This document shows positions 34,791-47,024 of a stretch of DNA of 64,000 bases, piece by piece (position 1 is the stretch's first letter; each line of letters begins with the position of its first letter). Source of the stretch: Buddleja alternifolia (taxonomy: Eukaryota; Streptophyta; Magnoliopsida; Lamiales; Scrophulariaceae); the NCBI GenBank assembly GCA_019426215.1, contig CM033400.1:15360568-15424567 (forward strand), in the 5' to 3' direction. The notes below the pieces were generated by a model. That model did no database searches, had not been told where the DNA came from, and saw only the letters and a list, made by a program, of their open reading frames with translations. Both the position numbers and the translations under genes were made by a program.

Positions 34791-35100
34791 CGTTTATAAT
34801 TTTACTGTGTCAGAATGATACGAAATTCACACAGTCATAGCGAAACAATATTCTGAACAAAACGCAAGTGTTTGTCTTGCGTTCTCGTGCTTTTAGCCAT
34901 CCGAGATCGTTTAAGGCCTCAAATACGCGTTTTATTACAAAAATACGTATTTTTGTAATAAAATGCGTATTTGAGGCCTTAAACGATCTCGGATGGCTAA
35001 AATCACGAGATCGCATAGCGTTTTGTTCAGAATGCCGTTTTACTATGACTGTGCGAATTTCGTGTCATTCCGACACGGTAAAATTATAAACGAAAAATAT
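34786..35100. repeat. Long foldback (arms of about 150 bp)
   Basis: The sequence reads inward to a centre at 34946/34947 (AAAAATACGTATTTTT) with almost no loop. The arms share CGTTTATAATTTTAC / GTAAAATTATAAACG, GGATGGCTAAAA-type and TTAAGGCCTCAAATACG-type blocks, with a few indels. Frames on either strand here are mirror images of each other and are not genes. Confidence 0.85.
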
Positions 35101-35104
35101 TTTC

Positions 35105-35566
35105 GTAAATACACAAATTTATACATACACCCATCTACACATACACAAATATACATACAACCACATATACACAAATATACATACACCCATCTACACATAC
35201 ACAAATATACATACAACCACATATACACAAATTAAATATTCATACAATCACATATACATAAATATACATACAACCACATATACACAAATATACATACACC
35301 CATCAACATATACACAAATATATATACATACACCCCATTAATATATACACAAATATACATACACCCACATATACACAAATATAAATACACCCACATATAC
35401 ACAAATATACATACACCCACACATACACAAATATACATACACCCACATATACACAAATACAAATACACCCACATATACACAAATATACATACACCCACAT
35501 ATACACAAATATAAATACACCCACACATACACAAATATACATACACCACACATAGACAAATATACA
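35105..35566. repeat. Minisatellite of about 26 bp
   Basis: About 18 units of ACACAAATATACATACACCC plus CACATAT. The minus-strand open frames here (repeats of YICVYVGV) come only from the repeat. Confidence 0.9.
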
Positions 35567-35569
35567 TAT

Positions 35570-35804
35570 ATAGAGAGAGAGAGAGAAAGAGAAAGAGAAA
35601 GAGAAGAAGCTCACGGTCGTGGTGGTGGTGCCGGCGGTGCCGGTATGTGGTGGTGGTGGCGGCGGCGGTGGTGGTGCCGAGCTTTTGGGGGTGGATCGAG
35701 AGAGAGAGAGACCGAGAGTAGAGAGAGAAAGAGGCTGAAATGAGTTTTAAATTTTGAGAGTGAGAGAGAAGCGGGAAGATAAAAGAGTTTCAAATTTTTT
35801 CGTC
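35570..35804. repeat. Simple-sequence block, (GA)n and (GGT/GGC)n
   Basis: Purine-rich GAGAGA tracts surround a GGTGGTGGTGCCGGCGG region. Reversed, it resembles 58735-59060, the CT- and CCGCC-rich leader of the autonomous CACTA, suggesting that the derivative kept part of that leader. Confidence 0.6.
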
Positions 35805-36012
35805 GGGACCTATTACAGCGGTTCTTATGTGAACCGCTGTAATAGGCCGTGTTTTTTTTTTAATTTTTTTTTTTTTTGAAAATATACCTATCCCGCGGTC
35901 AACCCTATTACAGCGGTTCACCCATGAACCGCTGTAAAAGGTCCCTCCATTCAGCGGTTTTCAAAAAACCGCTGTAATAGGTGCGCTGTAATAGACCATT
36001 TTTGTAGTAGTG
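35805..36012. repeat. Right subterminal palindromes of the CACTA derivative
   Basis: Three inverted pairs of TTACAGCGGTT, with 7-9 bp loops, lie between 35815 and 35990, ending in the terminal CACTA. Confidence 0.8.
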
Positions 36013-36395
36013 AGGCTAATGAAGATTATTGTATCATTAGGACTAGAGTTGGAGAATTAAATAAATCATCCAACTTAAACCCATCATATACACGCCCTAA
36101 GGGCCTAGTAGACACCCCACGTGGCTAAGTTGACTTAGTCAACTTAATCCATTTAATTTAATTATATCATATTTCATCTAATTAAATATGTATTTATGAA
36201 ATTATCATTCCATTTAAATAATTAATTAACCCAATCAATTAAATAGTTAAATCAATTAATTGCATATCGTCTCATGTGAAACAATTTATCTGCAAGAAAC
36301 TCTCATGTTTTAAATAGTCATAAAAATCCCTATGTAATGTTTGGATTGCGTACTCTTCCTTTCCGCATGTGAAGGCTAATGGCATTAACATTTTA

Positions 36396-36878
36396 TGTGC
36401 ACCAAAAATGTCTAAGGGCATCACGGTAATTACACTTATCCCCGGCTAGGTCCGGGGTGCTACCCGTGGGCTAATGCCCACGGTTGGCATGCTAGTCAAG
36501 CCCAAAAAGGGCCGACAACCCACTAAAATAATTAGGCTATCTTATTAGTCTAAAAGCCACTAAAAAGGTTAATCATTAAGCCTGATGAGCTACTGATAGA
36601 ATTAGGCCCTCGGTCCATAGCCCACTATCAGCTCCCTATAAATACATTAGAGAAGCTAGGAAAGGCCGATTATCTACTCTCTCCAGAAAAATCCACTAGC
36701 AAGAACTGGGAGTAAAAACAATACAGAACTACGAACTGACTTGATCCCAGCTTGCTACATTCTAGTGCAGTCTATACATTAACCAACCCCCAACCTAGTT
36801 TTCGTGCGTTGGATCGGTTCCTCTACCCCAAGTGGTCAACATGTGACATTCAACAACTGACGATTTTTACGATCATCA
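36396..36878 (+). repeat. Gypsy 5' LTR (483 bp)
   Basis: It starts TGTGCACCAAAAATGTC and ends GATCATCA. It has the hairpin CCGTGGGC-TAAT-GCCCACGG at about 36474 and a TATAAATA box at about 36639. Confidence 0.85.
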
Positions 36879-36900
36879 GATTGGCGCCGTCTGTGGGAAG
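36879..36900 (+). other. Gypsy primer binding site
   Basis: GATTGGCGCCGTCTGTGGG directly follows the LTR; this TTGGCGCCGTCTGTGGGAA form is common in plant Tat-type gypsy elements. Confidence 0.75.
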
Positions 36901-36920
36901 CAGCACTCCAGTCACTGAGT

Positions 36921-38800
36921 ATGCAAACTAGGTCACAAGCTCGTACTACCGGAGATAGAATGACCAGCCAACACCAGCCAACTACTTCCGATGAACTTCC
37001 TAACCTAATGCCTGAAGATTGGCCCAACACTCATGTGGGAGAAGAAAATCCCCCCAATGGTCCGACTAACGGTGGAGGTCCTGAAGCAGCACCCCGACGA
37101 ACAAACAAGATGTGCCGCTCGTAACACCACCGGTGATTCCACCCCCTGCTTCCAGGGTGTTGGAGATCACCCAAGAGGCACTATTTGCTCTAATTGAAGA
37201 TGCCTCTGTGCGAGCATCCGTGAAGGTGGTTCAGCAATACGCCCAGGAACATCCATCACGGACACCGCCTGTTCCATCAGCTAGTGGGAATAAGACCCCC
37301 ACGTGAGAAGTCATTAAGAGGCTCCCCAACCTGAAGAGCAGGGGCCGCAAGATCCACCCCCTCCATCTGTTTGTAGGGGTCCTGAGCGTCGAGAGAAGAG
37401 TCGCCCTCACCGAGGAGAGCTAGGCCAATTCCCCCACCGAGGTCAGGAGTCCTTAACCCCTAGTGGGATTGGATCAAGGCGATCCAACCCCCCAGTGAAT
37501 GGGGTAGCAAGACAAGGAGAAGATAATAGTGTGGTCTCACCCCCTGAGCGACCGCCGAGAAGTAGAGATAGAAGGCCAACGCCTCCCAGGTCTCCACGCC
37601 GAGGTCAAGTCTCATTGACCCCCGAGGAGACCTTGCCAAGCCGAGGAGGCCAGAGAAGGCGAGCACCTCGCCATGATGGAAGCTCGGAGAACTACGGGCG
37701 ATATGAGGACATGCAACTGGTGCCACTAGTTGTGGCTCCATCAAAGAAAAGTCCCTTCTACTCAGTAATTTTAGCAGAATCTTTGCCCCTAGGGCTTAAA
37801 ATACCCCATCTAAGTGAGTATGAGGGAGATGGAGATCCCCAGGAGTATGTGGACAAGTTCAACGCTAAGGCTAATATGTATGATGTCAGCGACGCAACAT
37901 ACTGTAAGATATTTTGAACCACCCTCTCTCGAAGGGCACTCAGTTGGTTTAATAGACTGCCTGCTGGTACCATCACCAATTTCGATCAGCTGACTAGGCA
38001 CTTCCGCAATCACTTCTCCATAAACAAGAAATACCCCAAGACAGCATCTTTCCTGTTTACGTTGGTTCAAACGGATGCTGAATCTCTGAGGGGGTACATG
38101 CAACGTTTCTCCAAATTTGTGTTGGAAGAGCCGCACGTCCACCATGAGCTGTTGTCAGGAATTATGCAGAGGAGCCTACGCAATAGTAGGTTGAAGGAAT
38201 CAATTGCCGAGAAGCCCCCAGAAACCATGGGAGAGTTATGGGCTAGGGCTGAGAAGTACATAAGAATAGAAGAGACCGTTGGACCACTTAAGAATGAAGG
38301 CGGTAGCAATAAGAGGAAAGTCAAAGACAGGGACAAAATGCCGGAGGCTAAAGAGCAGAAACCTATGCCCCTTTTGGGGTTTGACAAGTACACTCCCCTT
38401 ACACCTCTCAAGGGAGCAAGTCCTGGCTATTGCTGAGCAACAAGGCATAGTCTCATGGCCCAAGAAGATGAGGGATAATCCCAGCCGCGTCAAATCTAAA
38501 AAGTACTGTAGGTTCCATCGGGACAAAGGCCACACGACTGAGGAGTGCCACCACCTGCAAGTGGAAATTGAGAAGATGATTCAAAGAGGCTACCTACAAG
38601 AGGTAGTTTCACCATCTGATGTAACCGTTCAGACACCCCAGAGACCGAGGGGTAGAGATGGAGGCAAAAACAACCCCCCGGCGGTGGATTCAGAGATAGA
38701 TAAGCCCCCAGTGAATGGAATCATAGGGGTGATCTTTGGAGGCCCAGGAAGAGGAGATTCGATGAACTCAAGGAATGCTTCATTAAGGCAGCAACAGGGT
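36921..38800 (+). pseudogene. Gypsy gag, broken
   Basis: The ATG at 36921 (MQTRSQARTT) opens a disordered, proline-rich N-terminus with shifts near 37112 and 37300-37495. The capsid is at 37740-38270 (retrotrans_gag type): FYSVILAESLPLGLK, YEGDGDPQEYV, LSWFNRLP, LTRHF..HF and ESLRGYMQRF. TGA at 37915-37917 is the only break there. After it come FDKYTPL and, beyond another TGA at 38434 and a shift, CRFHRDKGHTTEEC with HHLQ, the histidine/cysteine block of Tat gag. Gag forms the particle; this copy cannot do so. Confidence 0.85.
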
Positions 38801-39541
38801 TGCATGCCTTAAGCTCTCCCCATGGGGGGAAAGTTAATCATGTAGAGCCTAACAATCGCACCATTGAGTTCTGGAAGCAAGATTTGGGGGATGGCATCCC
38901 ATTGGTAAATGATGCGTTGGTGATATCAACAACCATCTTAAAATTTTGCGTGAAGAAAGTGTTAGTCAACAGTGGGAGTTCAGCAGACATAATATTCTAC
39001 AACGCCTTCACCCAACTGGGGTTAAACAACGCTCAGCTTCAAGCAGTTAACACCACTCTTACGGGATTCACGGTGAGACTGTTGAAGCCTTTGGAGAAGT
39101 GTCTCTCCCCATTTCTATGGGCACATATCCTGCCCGTTCCACCAAGATGGTCAAGTTCCTAGTAGTCAAAGCCCCCTCCACCTATAATGTCATATTGGGG
39201 AGGCTGAGCTTAAACTTATTTTAAGTGGTCATTTCGACTTACCACATGAAGGTCGAATTTTCCACCTCCGTGGGAATTGGGGAAGTTGTTGGGGATATCA
39301 AGATCGCAAGGAAATGTTATGCAAATGGATTGAAGAAACCAAAGAGGAAGCATGGCGACAAGGATCCCATAGACAAAGGAAAACAAATCGCCATCAACTT
39401 AATATCGCTGCGGGAAGCTCGCTTAGGGTGCAAGGACAAATTAGCCCAACGGTCACTCCAAGGTGGCCACGAGCCAACTGAGAAGCTCCCTGGCAAGATG
39501 GGCAGCACGAGGAATCAATCCCCAGACCCGACAAAGCATTA
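38800..39541 (+). pseudogene. Gypsy aspartic protease region with mutated active site
   Basis: VLVNSGSSADIIFYNAF at about 38965-39015 is the protease core. Aspartate is expected where N stands (DSGSSAD in the family), a single G-to-A change that would abolish catalysis. 39162 and 39223 are stops. The last part (39225-39542) keeps STYHMKVEFST and GDIKIARKCY, the stretch that normally leads towards RT, and then ends. Nothing recognisable as RT follows. Confidence 0.75.
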
Positions 39542-41168
39542 AGCCTCGTGTGGCATCAAGGTAATAAATCGTAAACATCACTTTATTTCCTACTCTACTA
39601 TTGGACAATATCATGTTGGCCACGTGCCAAGTGTTGTGTGCCCTTTTTACTTTAAGTTTTTGAGGTGCTTAAGTTCACCCACGTACGTTATCGTTTTGAG
39701 GTGCCTATGTGCACCCCCTCTTTTATTTTCTGCATGGATGATTGAATGTTTTTATTAAGTGCTGGATAGCACCCTTTTTCATTAAATGTGATGAATGTAG
39801 TTTTCGTATGATAACATGCTAGCACAATGAATGGGTAGTATATCACCCCTGGTGATTTACCAACACCCAAAACAAATGCCCCTCGAAATCAATGCTTCCG
39901 ACCGAGGCTATTTCCCAAATCCATTATTTAATTTATTTTGGCTACTAGACGTGTTACCATAATAACTGCTGTTAACACTAGGTGATATTGGCCACCGGCC
40001 AAACATATACTTGAATGCTCATAGCAAACTTATTATCTTGATAGGTCAACAAAGTCCTTAAATACTAAGTGTTTCACCCACATAGTTGGGAAATAAAAAT
40101 ACCAATACGACCCCTGGGAGCTAACTAAGTTTCCATTAGAGGCGTTATGAAATTACCCGCGACCTCATTAGAGGTCAGTATGGGTGGCACCGCGAAAATC
40201 CCGCGAGCTGTCAAAGACTCGAAAGAGGATGGGCCACCCAATAATTCCTCCAATAACATCGATAGAGGTTGAGGACCTATGAAAGGTCTCCCCACTCCCA
40301 TTAAGATTCTGGAACGAGATTATGCAAAAATAAACAAATATGCGGTGACCAAATCCTCCACTAATAAGTGGCTGTGAGTATCAAAAGCCACGTCACTCAT
40401 TCATACAAATATAACAAATGTGAATTTCCACCACGCACAACTAAAACTAATGAGAGATTTCACCTCCTACCAAAGCAATAAGGGTCATAATTTACTTCAT
40501 GAATAAATAACATCGGTGGCTATTCGAGCCTATAGGAAGAAAGGCCACCCCCATGAAAATATCACTAATCAGTGTGCCGCAAAAGCAACTACATGCCAAA
40601 GAATAACAACTTTTTAACTCCCTGGCGCCAAAAGGACGCTACCTAGTCACTTACTCCTGAATTTTACTTACATATTAAGGAGTTAGAGGGCATGGGGGAC
40701 AAAGAGAGGAGAAAGAAACGACTAGCTATGTAGCTAACTGTTGTACAAAAAATCAGTAGCGATGAAACAACCACCAGTAATAACAAAGACCAGCGGTACC
40801 AAAGCTAAAACTCATGCAGCTGCAAGGTACTAAGGCAAGAAATGAAAAAATAATCTATCTCTTAGAAAGAGATAGCCAAGGTTCACGACATGTGAAGATG
40901 GCCACGAGGCAAATAGAGATAGCCAATGTTTACGAAAATCCCCAAGAGGCAACATGCCAAGGATATAATAAATATCCAATAAGCCTCAAAAGGCCACAAG
41001 TCGAAGCATATCAAGTCAAGGACGAAGTTAGCCTATCCATGGGCAAATAATAAGTCTTACAACTGATGAAATAAAATATAGAATAAAGATAGTTCAAAAA
41101 AGTATATAAGTTAATCCTGATGGATGGAAACATAAGAGGGCCTAATAGCTAAGAAGGAGACCAATGCC
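39542..41168 (+). other. Non-coding block where pol should be
   Basis: 1.6 kb with no credible frame on either strand (the longest is 78 codons). It has several GGTGCTTAAG/GAGGTGCC and AGAGGT...GACC words but no strong repeat. RT, RNase H and integrase would belong here or nearby in an autonomous element, so a large deletion or replacement is likely. Confidence 0.55.
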
Positions 41169-41779
41169 TCAACTAGTGGCACCGCCCTCAGCATTTGTCT
41201 CCCCGTCACTGGTATCAGGCCCATTCTCATATAGCTATGTAAAATCGTCTCTGGGGTACCGACCACTATAGCGAAGAGTCCTCGGGACTTGTGCACCGTC
41301 TTGGTCATAAAGCCCGAGCAACCTTATAAGCCCGCTGGTTGCACTCCTCAATGAAAGCGGCACTCTTGCGAAATTTATCACCACTGACCTCTTAGCATCA
41401 CTTAGAGTTTTTTCCCAACATCTGAGCTAAGGAAGCAGCTACCGTCGGACTTCTCCGTCTCAAGCTTCTTCTGGGCCTCCTTATATTTCCCCTCCCATTT
41501 GTCAGCCGAGTTCTTAGCTCTCCAGAACATTGAAAGAAGCTTTTGGTTTTATTCGAGGCTCTCTCGATGCTCCTTCTCCACCTCCTCGCTCCTAAGTTGA
41601 AGGCAGTGTGACAGTTGGACCACCTGACAAAAGAGAAAATAGAAATAGACATTAGTTGTGCGAACATATAGCTTCTAAATGATGAAAATAACACGTGTAA
41701 ACACTTACCCAACCAGCCCAGTTCAAATCTCCTGATCTAGGCGCTCAATCGGTAGGGATGATAAGCGGGTGACGTCTTA

Positions 41780-43556
41780 TGTTAAGATTATACCCTCAGA
41801 TGCCATAGAGGATAGAATGGTAGGGCATCTTTCTTGTGATGAACTTATTTTGATAATTATTAATAAAGGCATTATTTCGTTTTTCACTTAAATCTTATCA
41901 GCATCTATAAGAAGTGTACAACGTTTTGTCCATGTTTTCAGTGTGATCCCTCTACTTTCTATGGGATAGAAAGAATGGCACTAGAGAGATCGATCTTGAT
42001 TACTAAAAACTAGTTCGCAAGTAAAATAAATTCTTTAATGGACAAATAAAGACTTAGAACACTTGTACAATCTTAGCTCTGACATGGGAGTGCCAGTTGA
42101 GTACCATGGGATGGTAGGAGCTTAAGATTGTAGGAACATCAGTGTAACTGATATGCTCGAACACGACTCGCATCAGTTCTGTCACATGGGTTTTCACTTT
42201 GTGAGTGTCAATGACAAAACTGATTATGCGTAATAGGTATAAGTGAACCTTTGACCTAAAATATCAGGCTGAAGATGCACTTGTGACGTCAAGTATTTCA
42301 TTAGAGTAGTTAGATCGAATTCACCCGTTGGTGGGGTCGACCTCGAAATGCGGCTTGCTGGGCAAGTGGCAGTGTTAGCTGATATCTAATATGGGATTTG
42401 TTCTCTCATAAGTGAGTGAGAAAGTACCCTATGTGATTATAGATAAATAGAGATCCAAGTTTTTGGCCAAAACAAAAGGAGATGATTGTGCAAGGCACGA
42501 AATCGATCTCAATGATCTCGTATTATTATAATTATTACATATGGTCAAATCCAGTGAGTTTGACATAACCATGACTCTCACTTGACTGGGGTACATGAAC
42601 AAAGGGTTTATACTTATACAGTATTTTAGATTGGAAGGCTATGGAATGATCCAATCCTTCAATTTCATTTGGGCTACGAAGTGGGCCACGTGACTAGCTA
42701 GGTGCTACTCACTCCCTTTGGTTTCCTCTCATTGCCAAATGAAATGAACCTAAAGAGTCGAGCTAAAGGATTGATAAAGAAAAATGAAAAAGGAGTTTCT
42801 ATTTTTCTTCTAGGAGTTTTAATTTATCGGATAAATTAAATAATTAATTATTTATTAAAAGAAATAATTAATTATAATTATTAATTAATTTCCCATGGAA
42901 ATAAATTAATGAATTAATTTATCTAATTAATTTGATTATTTAATTAATTTATTTATTTATTGGATATAATAAATTTTTAATTAAATAGATAATTAATTAA
43001 AACAAAAGAAACCCCGAGCCTAGTATTGGGCGCCCATGAGGACGCCAATTAGGTCAAGTTGGGCGTCCATAAGGATGCCCAACATACAAGGTATCTTTTG
43101 TTTGTTTTGGTCAATAAGTCATGGGATATAAAAGAAGTCTTTGACTTAAAACAAGACACACACTTTCATAACTCTCCTAGCAAAAAAAGAAGAGAAAATC
43201 CTCCTCCCTCCCTCTATACTAGCCGTCGCCCCTAGAGGAAAAAGTGGGAATTTTTCATCAATCAATTCGTGCGTGATAATTTAGAGACATCGTAATTTCA
43301 TAGTTTGGATCAAATCAAGTCATCGAATTCAAGAATTGAACATTACACGAAGATTGAAGAAACCGAGATTTCATCAATTTGAGTTTTAGAAGAGGAATCG
43401 GATTCTCCAGCGACTTCGCTTCAACGAGTAAGTAATTATTCATTACGCGAATTAAAAGATTTGAATATGCGATTCAAAGAATTTAAACTTTAGGTTTTAA
43501 ATTAAATTTTTGAAATCCTTCCACTGCGTTTATTTAATTTTTTGCGAAACCTAACA
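41780..43556 (+). repeat. Family B 5' LTR (1777 bp)
   Basis: It starts TGTTAAGATTATACCC and ends GCGAAACCTAACA. It matches 1631-3004 over its last 1380 bp. Confidence 0.75.
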
Positions 43557-44975
43557 GTGGTATCAGAGAAAATCTCTGATTCGCATATTTAATCATGTTT
43601 ATGTGATTTATGATATGCATAATATGTGTTTTGAAGCATGCAATTATGTGTTAATTAAATTTGCGTTTTTATGATTTTAAGCATGGATTTTGATTTTTTG
43701 TGTTTATTGTAAATCTGGGTATTTTGCGATATGTGAAAAAAATTGAAAACAAGGAAAAACGGAGCCCGAAGGCCCCGACGCAGTAGCGCAGAGCACTATG
43801 CGCCGCACGGCTCCTGGCGTCGTGTCAATACACGGCCTGACGAGTCGTGTGTTTCGACACACGACCCGCTAAACTGGGTCTTGGATCCTGCTCGGTAAAT
43901 CGGCTATGTATTGGGTCGAAATTGGAATTCGGGTTTGGTTAATTTTAATTATCCGGGTGGGTCAAAAGGATGATGACCCAGTATCATTCAAATTAAGCCC
44001 AATTGGAAATTTAATCAATTTTGACTTATTAATTAGTTCGGGTTTAATTTAATTAATTCCAAATGGGCCATTGGATTGGTGATTTAGATTTAAATTAAAA
44101 CTAGTCCAATAGAAACTAATAATGTGTGCATGTTTTTTCAATTAATTAATTAGACTCCAATTGAATAAAATCCAAGTAGACCAAAAGGATGGTAACTTGG
44201 GTTTGATGAAATTGAGCCCAATAATATTAATTGGAATAAAAATATTTAATTGAAATAATTAATTATTTTTCTTGGAGATTAATAATTAATTTATGGATTA
44301 AATATTATTAATTTTTCCTCAACTTGGAAATTACTTGAATATTTGAATAAAGAATACATATTATTTTTCTTGGATGATTGATAATTAATTCTTTAATCAA
44401 ATAAAAGGTTTTTCCAATTAAAGATTTCTTTAAATCATAATGAAATAGGATTCCATGTCTTGTGTATTTATTTTAGTTGGACTAACATTATTTTAATTAA
44501 AGGTAGATATACTTAATTTATAATTTTGTATATCTAAGTCATCTAGTAGGACTAGAATGATTTAATTGAAATAAATAATACATAAAAGTTGGGATTTTTA
44601 ATAAAGGACTTTTTAGTTGGACTAAAAATTATTATAATCAACATAAGTGTTTTAATATAGCGAGCATGTATTAAATGGTGCGAGCATGTATTATTTGATG
44701 CGAGCATGTCTTATGTGATGGAAACACCAATCATGGACTTAGGTTACATTCGATTTACTTTTTCTATTTATGGTGTGTTGTAGTAGAATTAATTTAAAAA
44801 TTATTGAAGCCCATAAAGTTTAGTTTTTCGCTTTACCTTTCTTTGTGATGGCCCATTGGCGCAGGCCCTCTAGGAAAAGTCCATGATCGAGTGTAAATGG
44901 ATTTATTTATTTATTTAATTCCATGTTAATACTGATAGGCATGATTATTAGTAGTATGAATTATGCATTTTCAAT
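43557..44975 (+). other. Family B internal domain, non-coding, with a 20-bp triplicate
   Basis: It is AT-rich with many stops in all frames. At 44660-44719 a 20-bp unit beginning GCGAGCATGT is present three times. GTGGTATCAGAG opens the domain. Confidence 0.6.
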
Positions 44976-45340
44976 ATCCTCCTCCCTCTCTCTATACTAG
45001 TCGTTGGCCCCTAGAGGAAAAAGTAGGAATTTTTCGTCAGTCAATCTGTGTGTGATAATTTAGAGATAGCGTAATTTCATTGTTTGGATCAAAATCAAGA
45101 AAGTCAATGAATTCAAGAATTGAAGATTACACGAGGTTTGAAAAAATTGAGATTTCATCAATTCGAGTTTTAGAGGAGGAATCAGACTCTCTAACCACTT
45201 CGCTTCAATGGGTAAGTAGTTATTCATTACACGAATCAAAATATTTGAATATGCGATTCAAAGAATTTAAACTTTGGGTTTTAAATTACATTTTTGAAAT
45301 CCTTCCGCTTCGTTTATTTGATTTTTTGCGAAACCCAATA
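44976..45340 (+). repeat. Family B 3' LTR, truncated (about 365 bp)
   Basis: It matches 43190-43556, from CCTCCTCCCTC to the LTR end. The first 1.4 kb of the LTR is missing. Confidence 0.75.
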
Positions 45341-47024
45341 TCGTAATCAGTCACGACCATCCATATCATAGACCAAGGAGTCACATGATCAGTAATATCC
45401 TAAAAGGAGCTAAAATTGGGGTCCAAGTTCGCCCCAGAATTAAACAAACCAGTGCCAAATCCGATGGAACTAGAACTCCCTGGAGAATAACCATGAGCAC
45501 GCTTCGCTGCTGGAGCTGGAGAGGCAAAAAATATGAAGGCCTATGTTCTCTAGCAGGGGCTACCCCTTTACCACGACTGGCTCTAGGAGACGAGTGGGTT
45601 GAGTTCCCGAGAGTGTTTTCGCCACCTCCGGTCTCCAACACAACAGTGCCTTGAGGGCTAGCAGGGGTGCCTAATTTTGGGCTATGAGTACCCTTAGAGC
45701 CTAAATCCGCCAGCAGGAAATCAAAATCCAGTGTGCATGGCACCTGCTCCGGTGGAGCAAAATCCAAGGGAGAGATAACCTCAGGCACTCTCTTCGGGGC
45801 GAGGTGCGGGGGACCTGACTAATCAGCCCCATCACCATGACCAAGTGAAGCATGGGAAGTTCGAGGGATGGTAGAGCTCGTCTTCCTACTCTTGGGCACC
45901 CTCATGGCTGCACAAAATACATAAGATCGCCAAATGTCAGTACATGAGAGCATAAGGCCAAACAACATTTAAAAGTTACAACGTGAAGTGCAAAAAATTA
46001 GAGGCACACATATACCATTAATATAAAACTGTTTCACATCAAATCTACTGCAAAACAAACCCGCCTTGCTAAAGGTAACTCTGAGTTATTTTTGCATACG
46101 GGTGACATGTTGAGGGGCGAGGCTCCCATTCCAACGCAAAGGCGTTTATATACCCAAGTGGGTGAAGGGAAAGTAAAAGAACTTCAGTTTTCAATCACCC
46201 CAGTTTTAATATTACCCTCCAAAAACCTAGTGGTCGGCGCGGCAAAAAAGTATACGTATAGCGTGGAATGACACGTCTTAACTATGAATAGAGCCTGAAA
46301 GGCATCCAAATTTATGTCAAATCCTAAATCGGTGAACCGAGAAACAAAGCCCTCAAAGAAGGTAAAACAAGTAGGGGTTAATTGACTTATGAAAATGTGA
46401 TAATGGTCTAAGATCTCCCCAAAAATCTTATGGTAGGATAATGTGAGCCCTGAATGAAACTACTCTAAGTAAAAGGTCACGTGCCCCTCAGGAGGACCTA
46501 AAATTCGACAACCCGGCATGAGCATGAGTACCTCAAAATCCACCACGGTGTCCTCGAAGATTGCTAGAAGTTCCGCCTCAGTGATAGTTGAATCACGAGA
46601 GTCGAAAGCAAGCCCTTCTTGAGAGGCCGGATCCTCATTATCTGGGGAAGAATGGCTCCCTTGCCCTATGAAAATATGGGGGTTCCATCAATAACTAGTC
46701 CTTAATAGATGTTTTCTAAAAACGATAGCACACATGCAAAAATTCGAGCACACCCAAAGGGACTTAGTAAAATAATAACGAAAGGTAAAGTTGACCCCGA
46801 CAATGCATCCCAAACTCATGGTAGGACCAGGGTCATGAGGACCTACGCCTCCTGGAAAGGCCACGAGGCTGGGCAAAGCCTCGCGGCACTTGCCTCGAGG
46901 CACTGAGCAATGCCTCAAAGCACGTCCGTGAGGCCTAACCTTTACCATATTCATTTTGACACCTTCTGATGAAAGGCCAAAGATCCCTAGAAGACGCTCT
47001 ATTGAGGCAGGGAGGTCATGATAG

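Larger units (their letters stand above)
34538..36012. mobile_element. Non-autonomous CACTA (En/Spm) element, 1475 bp
   Basis: The left end is CACTACTACAGAAATGGCC and the right end, on the minus strand, is CACTACTACAAAAATGGTC. AGG at 34535-34537 and 36013-36015 is the 3-bp target duplication expected for CACTA. Both ends carry tandem and inverted copies of TTACAGCGGTT. The interior has no transposase: it holds a large foldback, a 26-bp minisatellite and a simple-sequence block related to 58735-59060 of the large CACTA. It is probably moved by a TNP2 such as the one at 60561-63842. Confidence 0.93.
34249..36395 (-). repeat. Copia-type LTR family C, minus strand, split by a CACTA element
   Basis: On the plus strand it starts TGTTGGGAATCGATAACG, the complement of the LTR end at 809. 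The right part (36013-36395) matches the complement of about 300-480, including the tract with CACGTGGCTAAGTTGACT. It is interrupted at 34538-36012 by a CACTA derivative and cut at 36395 by a gypsy LTR. Internal sequence is not seen, so it may be a solo LTR. Confidence 0.6.
41780..45340 (+). mobile_element. Family B LTR retroelement, non-coding, nested in the antisense gene
   Basis: A full 5' LTR (41780-43556) is followed by TGGTATCAGAG (tRNA-Met primer site, 43558-43568), about 1.4 kb of AT-rich non-coding sequence, and only the last 365 bp of a 3' LTR (about 44976-45340). Flanks TCTTA (41775-41779) and TCGTA (45341-45345) fit a 5-bp duplication with one change. With no coding capacity it is a LARD/TRIM-like or deletion-derived copy. 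Frames at 45080-45346 lie in LTR sequence and are not genes. Confidence 0.75.

Noticed and set aside
34810..35089. Near-identical frames on both strands (LRSRAFSHPRSFKASN)
   Set aside because: The two frames mirror each other because the sequence is a foldback; they are not genes.
35105..35566. Regularly spaced short repeats suggestive of a CRISPR array
   Set aside because: Units are contiguous with no unique spacers, and this is plant DNA; it is a minisatellite.
35232..35614. Three overlapping minus-strand frames of 73-111 codons with YICVYVGV repeats
   Set aside because: They are direct translations of the 26-bp minisatellite in different frames inside a CACTA element.
45381..45654. 89-codon plus-strand frame
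   Set aside because: It is opposite the Ser/Pro-rich exon of the antisense gene, whose frame fits splice sites and continues across the nested insertion.
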